A stretch of 11,646 nucleotides of DNA from the NCBI GenBank assembly GCA_003535335.1, contig DOHJ01000022.1:5895-17540 (forward strand), in the 5' to 3' direction. The translations under genes and the position numbers were made by a program. The notes below the pieces were generated by a model, which made no database searches, was not told the DNA's origin, and saw nothing but the letters and a program-made list of their open reading frames with translations. Shown here one piece after another: positions 1 to 5,174 of the stretch (positions are counted from its first letter, which is position 1; each line of letters begins with the position of its first letter). This DNA comes from Paracoccaceae bacterium. GTDB lineage: Bacteria; Pseudomonadota; Alphaproteobacteria; Rhodobacterales; Rhodobacteraceae.

Positions 1-179
1 TTCAGGAACTGAAAGCGGCCGGTGCCGAAGATATCATTGTAATTTGCGGCGGGGTCATTCCGCAGCAAGACTATGATTTTCTTTATAAATCAGGGGTGAA
101 AGCCATATTTGGCCCCGGAACCAATATACCGAAAGCCGCGCAGGATATTTTACAGATTTTGCGCGATCGCAAAGCCTAA
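1..179 (+). CDS. scpA: Methylmalonyl-CoA mutase, C-terminal end (5' truncated by window)
   Basis: The first complete codon is at base 3 and the frame ends at TAA 177-179, leaving 58 residues of the C-terminus. These match the end of the cobalamin (B12)-binding domain of methylmalonyl-CoA mutase: a beta-strand [10 protein letters not shown], the QDYDFL segment, then [13 protein letters not shown] and a terminal helix. The B12 ligand motif DxHxxG lies upstream, outside the window. The enzyme interconverts (R)-methylmalonyl-CoA and succinyl-CoA in propionyl-CoA catabolism, in the cytoplasm. The family call is strong, but the tail alone cannot fully exclude a related acyl-CoA mutase such as ethylmalonyl-CoA mutase, which some alphaproteobacteria also carry. 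The gene is followed by a hairpin and by two VOC genes on the same strand. Confidence 0.85.
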   Translation, partial: QELKAAGAEDIIVICGGVIPQQDYDFLYKSGVKAIFGPGTNIPKAAQDILQILRDRKA

Positions 180-192
180 CTGTTTTTTAGCG

Positions 193-214
193 CTGCCGCG
201 CGGGCAGGTATTTT
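193..214 (+). terminator. Terminator-like hairpin after the mutase gene
   Basis: CTGCC (193-197) pairs perfectly with GGCAG (203-207) around a five-base GCGCG loop, and the stem is followed by TATTTT (209-214). It begins 13 bases after the mutase stop codon. This looks like a short intrinsic terminator, though five base pairs is modest. The downstream gene starts only 22 bases further on, so partial read-through is likely if that gene has no promoter of its own. Its 3' arm is part of the repeat described at 204-227. Confidence 0.5.
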
Positions 215-227
215 AAGCAAGAAGAAG
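204..227 (+). repeat. Intergenic repeat, copy 1
   Basis: This 24-base stretch matches 10679-10702 with one mismatch (A at 215 versus G at 10690). It contains the hairpin's 3' arm, then TATTTTAAGCAAGAAGAAG. The conserved part extends beyond the T-tract, which an ordinary terminator would not need. Its purine-rich tail runs directly into the Shine-Dalgarno sequence of the next gene. I recall similar hairpin plus GTATTTT plus AAGAAGAAG motifs as common between genes in Rhodobacterales, but that is memory and not a search. Confidence 0.7.
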
Positions 228-231
228 AGGG
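226..231 (+). promoter_or_regulatory. Ribosome binding site that decides the start of the first VOC gene
   Basis: AGAGGG at 226-231 sits five bases before ATG 237. An in-frame GTG at 231 overlaps this site and has no usable spacing, so ATG 237 is the better start. Confidence 0.65.
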
Positions 232-236
232 TGAAA

Positions 237-848
237 ATGCTGCAACTTGATCATATCGCGGTGATTGCCGGCAATCTGGCTGATGGTGTGTCTATGGTCG
301 AGGCGGCACTTGGGGTGGAAATGGCCGGCGGCGGAGAGCATCCGGTGACAGGCACCCATAACCGGCTGTTGCGTTTGGGTGATGTTTATCTGGAAGTGAT
401 CGCGATTAATCCGGCGGCCCCTGCGCCAAAGCAACCCCGCTGGTTTGATCTGGATAATATGGCCGGGCCGCCGCGTTTGGCCAACTGGATTGTGCGCAGT
501 GATGATCTGGATGCGGATTTTGCGGTTGCGCCTGACGGGATGGGGGCGATTGTGGATCTCAGTCGGGGGGATTTGCGTTGGCGGATGACCAAATCGGCCG
601 ATGGCCGGCAGCCGCTGGGCAATGCCTATCCGGCGATGTTGCAATGGCAGGATAAAAAGGCGGTTGATTTATTACCCGATTCGGGCTGCCGTTTGCTGGG
701 CTTTGAAATCGCGCATCCCTTAGCTGCGGATTTAAATCGGGCCTTGGCTGGAAGTCTTACCGATAGTCGGGTTATGATTAAACAAAGCGACCGTGTTTCT
801 TTTAGGGCTGAAATCCAGACACCAAACGGGGTTCGCCGACTGATATAA
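237..848 (+). CDS. VOC-superfamily glyoxalase-like protein, first of a tandem pair
   Basis: This is a 203-residue soluble protein starting at ATG 237. It resembles the glyoxalase-like domain family (the PF13468 type of the vicinal-oxygen-chelate fold): an N-terminal LDHIAV strand, GGEHPVTGTHNRLL, DVYLEVIAINP, and PRWFDLD. His6, His41 and Glu53 lie in the conserved LDH, GTHN and YLEV segments and are plausible metal ligands by analogy with VOC enzymes; this is inference. No signal peptide or membrane segment is visible. The substrate is unknown. It lies behind methylmalonyl-CoA mutase, whose partner epimerase is also a VOC protein, but the sequence does not look like that epimerase. A related copy follows nine bases downstream, probably on the same transcript. 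Confidence 0.85.
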   Translation: MLQLDHIAVIAGNLADGVSMVEAALGVEMAGGGEHPVTGTHNRLLRLGDVYLEVIAINPAAPAPKQPRWFDLDNMAGPPRLANWIVRSDDLDADFAVAPDGMGAIVDLSRGDLRWRMTKSADGRQPLGNAYPAMLQWQDKKAVDLLPDSGCRLLGFEIAHPLAADLNRALAGSLTDSRVMIKQSDRVSFRAEIQTPNGVRRLI

Positions 849-857
849 GGGAAATGC

Positions 858-1472
858 ATGTTCGAGCTTGATCATCTGACCGTTTGCGCCAACAGTCTGC
901 AAGAGGGTGTGGCATATGTTGAGGATGCATTAGGTGTTGCGCTTACGGCTGGTGGTGAACATCAATCAATGGGCACCCATAACTGCCTTCTTGCGCTGGA
1001 TGATGTCTATCTGGAAGTGATCTCGATCAATCCGGCGGCCCCTGCGCCAGATCATCCACGCTGGTTTGATCTGGATAATTTTAGCGGACCACCGCGCATT
1101 ACAAACTGGGCTTGCAAACTGGATATCCTGCGCAGCGGCATTGCCGTCAGCCCGGATGGAATGGATAATATCCTGTCGCTTGCCCTTGGTGATCTTAGCT
1201 GGTGGATGGCCGTCCCAAAAGATGGCAAGCTGCCTTATGACAATGCCTATCCGGCCCTGATCGAGTGGCGTGGTTATCTGCATCCGATTGATATTTTGCC
1301 CTCGCGGGCCTGCCGGTTACACAGTCTTGAGCTGATCCATCCCCATGCCATGCATTTAAATCATGTCTTGTCGCATCTTCTGGATGAAAAACGCCTGACA
1401 ATCCAACGCGGTGATATCGTGAAATTTCGGGCTAAAATTGAAACGCCGCATGGTTTGCGGGTTCTGGAATGA
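858..1472 (+). CDS. VOC-superfamily glyoxalase-like protein, second of a tandem pair
   Basis: This 204-residue protein is a paralogue of the preceding one. Aligned by eye with a single one-residue gap, about 106 of 203 positions are identical (about 52%), with the longest identical blocks at DVYLEVI, INPAAPAP, PRWFDLDN and GPPR. The putative metal-ligand positions His6, His41 and Glu53 are kept. The region around residues 81-125 and the C-terminal helix (residues 160-185, unusually rich in His) differ most, which suggests a different substrate or partner surface. AAGGG at 847-851 is placed six bases before ATG 858, so it is expected to be co-translated with the first copy. Function beyond the family is unknown. 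Confidence 0.85.
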   Translation: MFELDHLTVCANSLQEGVAYVEDALGVALTAGGEHQSMGTHNCLLALDDVYLEVISINPAAPAPDHPRWFDLDNFSGPPRITNWACKLDILRSGIAVSPDGMDNILSLALGDLSWWMAVPKDGKLPYDNAYPALIEWRGYLHPIDILPSRACRLHSLELIHPHAMHLNHVLSHLLDEKRLTIQRGDIVKFRAKIETPHGLRVLE

Positions 1473-1481
1473 AATGATGGC

Positions 1482-1510
1482 CTGACAAGCTGATTAATTC
1501 CCGTTAACAT
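1482..1510 (+). promoter_or_regulatory. Candidate sigma-70-type promoter giving a leaderless transcript
   Basis: CTGACA (1482-1487) and TAACAT (1505-1510) are separated by exactly 17 bases and resemble -35 and -10 boxes. Transcription would start about seven or eight bases after 1510, at 1517-1518, which is the A of the ATG of the next gene. No Shine-Dalgarno sequence precedes that ATG, so the two observations agree with a leaderless mRNA. It is predicted by eye only. Confidence 0.5.
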
Positions 1511-1517
1511 TACCGGC

Positions 1518-2198
1518 ATGTCGTTATGGAGCCGAATTGCTGATGCCCTGTCGGCCCTTGCCAAAGGCGAGGGTCTGTCTGCGGTATTTGATTATTTGCG
1601 CACCCCGCCAGAACAAAGCGTCGGATTTACCATCGCGGTGATTGCGCTGGGGGCCAAGATGGCCAAAGCCGACGGTTTGGTCACCCGCGACGAGGTTACG
1701 GCCTTTCGCGAGGTTTTCACCATTCCGCCGCAAGAAGAGGCAAATGCAGCGCGGATTTTCAATATGGCCCGTCAGGACGTGGCCGGTTTTGAAGAATATG
1801 CAAAGCGGATCAAGGCTATGTTTGGCGAGCGGCGCGAGGTGTTGCATGATTTGATGGAAGGCTTGTTTCATATCGCGTTGGCCGATGGCGAATATCACCC
1901 GAAAGAGCATGATTTTCTGGACCGTGTCCGCCAGATTTTTGGCCTGCAAGACCGTGAATTTCGCGCCATGCGGGCGCAATTTGTTGCCGGTACGGTGGCG
2001 GATCCTTATGATGTGTTGGGGGTTGATCCTGATGCCCGGTTTGAAGAAATCAAAGCCGCTTATAAGGCGCTTGTGCGACAAACCCACCCAGACAGAATGC
2101 GCGCCCGTGGTGTTCCGGACGAGGCATTAAAGCTGGCCGAGGGGCGATTGATTGCGATCAATAATGCATGGGATGAAATCAGCAAGGTCAAGGTCTGA
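1518..2198 (+). CDS. TerB/DjlA-like protein with C-terminal J domain
   Basis: This is a 226-residue DjlA-like co-chaperone. Residues about 30-155 form a TerB-like helical domain with two acidic signatures, MAKADGLVTRDEV (48-60) and LADGEYHPKEHDFL (121-134). Residues 163-222 are a J domain (DPYDVLGV, then EIKAAYKALVRQTHPD) with the HPD tripeptide at 190-192 that stimulates DnaK ATPase. Unlike E. coli DjlA, no convincing N-terminal membrane anchor is present, so it is probably cytosolic. The ATG at 1518 lacks a Shine-Dalgarno site but fits the promoter just upstream. Its stop overlaps the next start by one base (TGATG), implying translational coupling. The likely role is recruiting DnaK to particular clients; the client is unknown. 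Confidence 0.85.
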   Translation: MSLWSRIADALSALAKGEGLSAVFDYLRTPPEQSVGFTIAVIALGAKMAKADGLVTRDEVTAFREVFTIPPQEEANAARIFNMARQDVAGFEEYAKRIKAMFGERREVLHDLMEGLFHIALADGEYHPKEHDFLDRVRQIFGLQDREFRAMRAQFVAGTVADPYDVLGVDPDARFEEIKAAYKALVRQTHPDRMRARGVPDEALKLAEGRLIAINNAWDEISKVKV

Positions 2199-3223
2199 TG
2201 CGGATTGCCACGTATAATGTGGAATGGTTTGATGCGTTGTTTGATCCGGATGGCAACCTGTTGCTGGATGACAAATGGTCGCGCCGTCGTGATGTTACAC
2301 GTGTGCAACAGCTTGAGGCCATTGCGCAGGTATTCAAGGCCATGAATGCGGATGTGGTGATGGTGATCGAGGCACCTGATAGCAGCCGCAGCCGCGATAG
2401 TGCAAAGGCGTTGGAGAAGTTTTCCGCACATTTCGGGCTGCGAACACGAAAAGCATTGATGGGCTATGAAAATGACACCCAGCAGGAAATTACCCTGCTG
2501 TATGACCCCGATCTTGCCCGTGTCCAGCATGATCCAGTGGGCGCGGAAACCGGCAAGAAAGGCGGCCATGATGCGCCACGATTTGACGGGGTTTTCCGCC
2601 GTGATCTGGATGTCGATGCAACGCCGGAATTGATCACATTTTCCAAACCGCCGCTTGAGGTGGCACTGAAAACCAAGGCAGGAAATGCGGTGCGCCTGAT
2701 TGGTGTCCACATCAAATCCAAGGCCCCGCACGGTGCCAACGGAAAAGCCGAGGTGATGCGCAAGGCCATTGCCAACCGGCGCAAGCAGATGGCGCAATGT
2801 ATCTGGTTGCGCATGCGGGTGCAGCAACATCTGGATGCAGGCCAATCCGTTATGGTGCTGGGCGATTTTAACGATGGCCCCGGTCTGGATGAATATGAAA
2901 AACTGTTTGGTCGTTCCAGCGTTGAAATTGTGCTGGGTGAAAACGGGCAGGATCGTTTGTATGACCCGCATGCCGAAATGATCCTGAAACGCAAACTGGG
3001 TGCCAAGCCATCCAGTTCCCGGTTTTTTCTGCGGCAGGAAAAACGTTATTTATCTGTGTTGCTGGACTACATTATGGTGTCCGCTGATTTAAAGGCGCTT
3101 GAACCGGCATGGCGTATTTGGCATCCGTTTGACGATCCGGACTGCTATCACCAGCCTGATTTGCGCGAATCTTTGCTTATGGCTTCGGATCATTTCCCGG
3201 TTTCGATTGATATTGAGTTCTGA
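2198..3223 (+). CDS. Endonuclease/exonuclease/phosphatase (EEP) family protein
   Basis: This 341-residue protein carries the full active-site set of the EEP (DNase I/exonuclease III-like) fold: Asn7 in TYNVEWF, Glu58 in VIEAPD, His171 in GVHIKSK, Asp223 and Asn225 in GDFND, Asp290 in LDYIM, and the terminal SDHFPV with Asp331 and His332. Such proteins are Mg-dependent phosphoesterases acting on nucleic acids, lipids or sugar phosphates, so the substrate cannot be assigned. No signal peptide is seen, so action in the cytoplasm is likely. The ATG overlaps the stop of the TerB/J-domain gene, so the two are probably translated together. Residues 20-40 and 110-150 look like family-specific insertions between the core motifs. 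Confidence 0.85.
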   Translation: MRIATYNVEWFDALFDPDGNLLLDDKWSRRRDVTRVQQLEAIAQVFKAMNADVVMVIEAPDSSRSRDSAKALEKFSAHFGLRTRKALMGYENDTQQEITLLYDPDLARVQHDPVGAETGKKGGHDAPRFDGVFRRDLDVDATPELITFSKPPLEVALKTKAGNAVRLIGVHIKSKAPHGANGKAEVMRKAIANRRKQMAQCIWLRMRVQQHLDAGQSVMVLGDFNDGPGLDEYEKLFGRSSVEIVLGENGQDRLYDPHAEMILKRKLGAKPSSSRFFLRQEKRYLSVLLDYIMVSADLKALEPAWRIWHPFDDPDCYHQPDLRESLLMASDHFPVSIDIEF

Positions 3224-3226
3224 CCT

Positions 3227-3232
3227 TATAAT
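3227..3232 (+). promoter_or_regulatory. Consensus -10 box before the small exported protein gene
   Basis: TATAAT at 3227-3232 is a perfect sigma-70 -10 hexamer lying just after the preceding stop codon. No good -35 box sits at the usual 16-18 base spacing; TTGATA at 3207-3212 is 14 bases away, which is too close. A start near 3239 would leave only about four bases before ATG 3243. Confidence 0.35.
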
Positions 3233-3242
3233 TTGCTGTAAG

Positions 3243-3608
3243 ATGCCCTATATTCGCAGTATGAAACATTTAACAGCATTCACGCTTGCCGTCTGTTTGG
3301 TCGTGTCGCCGGTCTTGGCCGAAGATAACAGGCCGCAGGAAAAATCTGAAACTGGCGAAGGTCTGAGCCTGATGGAAGAGGGCGCAAAAATGTTGCTTCG
3401 CGGCCTGCTGTCCGAGATGGAGCCGGCTGTGAAAGATTTGCGTGGCATGGCCGAAAACATGTTACCGTTTGTCGAGGATTTGCAGGGCAAGCTGGGCGAT
3501 CTCAGTAATTTTCATATGCCCGAGGTTCTGCCCAACGGCGATATCATCATCCGGCGCAAGGTGCCTTTGACAATTGAGCCAAAGGATGAGGCCGAGATCG
3601 AACTATAA
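3243..3608 (+). CDS. Small exported protein of unknown function
   Basis: It is 121 residues long if started at ATG 3243, or 115 from ATG 3261; neither has a strong ribosome site. The segment MKHLTAFTLAVCLVVSPVLA is a clear signal peptide with probable cleavage after Ala26 (VLA-ED), so the mature protein should be periplasmic. The mature part is about 95 residues, mostly an amphipathic helix (GLSLMEEGAKMLLRGLLSEM, then a PAVKDLRGMAENMLPFVEDL stretch), ending in MPEVLPNGDIIIRRK and an acidic tail. I recall similar short proteins in Rhodobacteraceae carrying the inherited label 'AAA+ family ATPase'; there is no Walker A motif here, so that label would be wrong. It ends 27 bases from the convergent ppx stop; no convincing terminator hairpin is seen in the gap. 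Confidence 0.75.
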   Translation: MPYIRSMKHLTAFTLAVCLVVSPVLAEDNRPQEKSETGEGLSLMEEGAKMLLRGLLSEMEPAVKDLRGMAENMLPFVEDLQGKLGDLSNFHMPEVLPNGDIIIRRKVPLTIEPKDEAEIEL

Positions 3609-3635
3609 GGTCTGAAACAGCGCTGCCGGAGCTTT

Positions 3636-5171
3636 TTACTTGCGCAAATTCAGGATCTGCACTTCGGTCTCCAGACTTGCGGCCAGCGACATGAATCGCG
3701 CCTCGGCCACTTCGCCAAACAGGCCACGTGCCTTTTCGCCCAGCCGCAATTCCAGCTGTTTTTTCTTGGGATAATAGCGCAAATCCGCCAGATCGTTAAT
3801 GGCGTCCATGGTCAACATCGCCCCAAAACGAATTGCCTTGCCGACAACCTCGGCCTGTTGCGCGTCCTTTTCGTCCAGCAATTCCACCAGCGGTTCAAAC
3901 CGGGTGCCATTACGGCCGTTTTTATAACGATGCAGCAGGGCCAGCCCTAAAAACACCCGTTCGCGGTGACGCAGCCCGCCCAGATTGGCACGGGTGGCAT
4001 TATCAAAACAGACTTCGGCGCGGTAATCAGGATGGGCGCGCCAAGTCACATCGTGCAGTAAACAGGTCGCACGGATCAGGCGTTTTCGATCATCATTTGC
4101 GCCTTTGAACAGTGGAATGATGAATTTATAAAGTTTTCGACCAAAGCCGGGCCAGCGCGCGTCCTTGTCTTCGGCATAACGACAGGCTTCGATCAGCGGG
4201 TCACGATCGCGCAGTTGCTGGGGCATTTGTTCATAGAGCATGCCTTCGCGAATGCCATAAGCCGAAATAGCAATTTCGCGCGGCTTGAATTTGCGCACCA
4301 CACGTTTCAAAATCTCGCAAGCAGTGTGAATTAAAACAATACGCGATGTCGAAATTCCGGACCGTTTCTGTAGATCATCCAAATCATGTTCGTTTATCCA
4401 TTTTACCGTTTGCATCACCGATCTGGGGGTCATGCGGTATTCATGCAGCACCGTTAGGGGATAATTCCGGCGCAGCATGTCCAGCTTGGCAATTGCCCGC
4501 CAAGAGCCGCCCACCAGAAACAGGCGCTGCTTTTCAACCGGAATTTGGCTAAACATCTGGTCCAGAATGGCATTGATATGGTTTTTAAGGCCTTTTTTGC
4601 CGCCCTTGATATTGCTTAATTTCAGCGGTCCCAGTGGCGAAGTGATGCAGCGGCCAACCTGACCGTCGGAAACTTCGGCCAGCTCCATCGAGGAGCCGCC
4701 GATATCACAAACCAGACCTTTTGCCGTGGGCCAGCCCAGTAATACGCCTTGGGAGGTTAACCGTGCCTCTTCGGCACCATCGATTACATAAAGCTCAAGA
4801 CCGGTTTCGCGCAACACATCGGCGCAAAAATCCGGCCCGTCATCGGCGTCGCGCACAGCCGCGGTGGCAACGGCCGTTAATGGCGGGATGCCCATATCTT
4901 CGGCCAGTAATTGAAACCGGCGGATCGCGGCCAAGGCCCGGATGCGACCTTTGGGATTTAAATTTCCGGTTTCTGGCAGACCAGCGCCCAGCCCGCACAT
5001 GATTTTTTCGTTGTAAAAATAGGCCGGGCTACGCGCTGCCCCGTCAAACACCACCAGCCGGACCGAGTTCGAACCGACATCAACCACGCCAACCCGCGCC
5101 AAGGCCCGCGTGGCCGGATCATTAAACAAAGGCCGGCCAAACGGGCCCCATTCATCAAACTGTGGGTCCAT
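3636..5171 (-). CDS. ppx: Exopolyphosphatase, Ppx/GppA family
   Basis: A 511-residue protein, close to the usual length of long-form Ppx (about 510). It cleaves terminal phosphate from polyphosphate, or the gamma phosphate of pppGpp in GppA enzymes; the two are hard to tell apart by sequence. The ASKHA-fold motifs are present in order: VVDVGSNSVRLVVF (29-42), ATAAVRDAD (102-110), GAEEARL with candidate catalytic Glu134/Glu135 (132-138), CDIGGSSMEL (155-164), PLGPLKL (179-185) and GGSWRA (221-226). The C-terminal helical HD-like domain begins near residue 325 and includes LLHDVTW (371-377). About 25 residues precede the first motif. The ATG follows the ppk stop by three bases, so ppk and ppx form a polyphosphate synthesis/degradation operon; this context favours Ppx. 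Confidence 0.92.
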   Translation of the reverse strand: MDPQFDEWGPFGRPLFNDPATRALARVGVVDVGSNSVRLVVFDGAARSPAYFYNEKIMCGLGAGLPETGNLNPKGRIRALAAIRRFQLLAEDMGIPPLTAVATAAVRDADDGPDFCADVLRETGLELYVIDGAEEARLTSQGVLLGWPTAKGLVCDIGGSSMELAEVSDGQVGRCITSPLGPLKLSNIKGGKKGLKNHINAILDQMFSQIPVEKQRLFLVGGSWRAIAKLDMLRRNYPLTVLHEYRMTPRSVMQTVKWINEHDLDDLQKRSGISTSRIVLIHTACEILKRVVRKFKPREIAISAYGIREGMLYEQMPQQLRDRDPLIEACRYAEDKDARWPGFGRKLYKFIIPLFKGANDDRKRLIRATCLLHDVTWRAHPDYRAEVCFDNATRANLGGLRHRERVFLGLALLHRYKNGRNGTRFEPLVELLDEKDAQQAEVVGKAIRFGAMLTMDAINDLADLRYYPKKKQLELRLGEKARGLFGEVAEARFMSLAASLETEVQILNLRK

Positions 5172-5174
5172 GTT

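Noticed and set aside
231..236. GTG start for the first VOC protein
   Set aside because: It overlaps the Shine-Dalgarno sequence, leaving no spacing; ATG 237 aligns exactly with the start of the paralogue at 858.
2060..2971. Long open frame of 303 codons on the minus strand
   Set aside because: It lies wholly opposite the TerB/J-domain and EEP genes, whose active-site motifs are complete. Its translation is rich in His, Ile and Cys with no recognisable motif, as expected for the shadow of a real gene.
3099..3242. N-terminal extension of the small exported protein
   Set aside because: The frame is open back to 3099, but this stretch overlaps the conserved C-terminus of the EEP protein (SDHFPV) and would bury the signal peptide inside the protein. 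ATG 3243 or 3261 is preferred.
3609..3635. Bidirectional terminator between the convergent genes
   Set aside because: CAGCGCTG is a short palindrome and TTTTT follows at 3633-3637, but I could not build a stem of more than three or four pairs next to the T-run in either direction.
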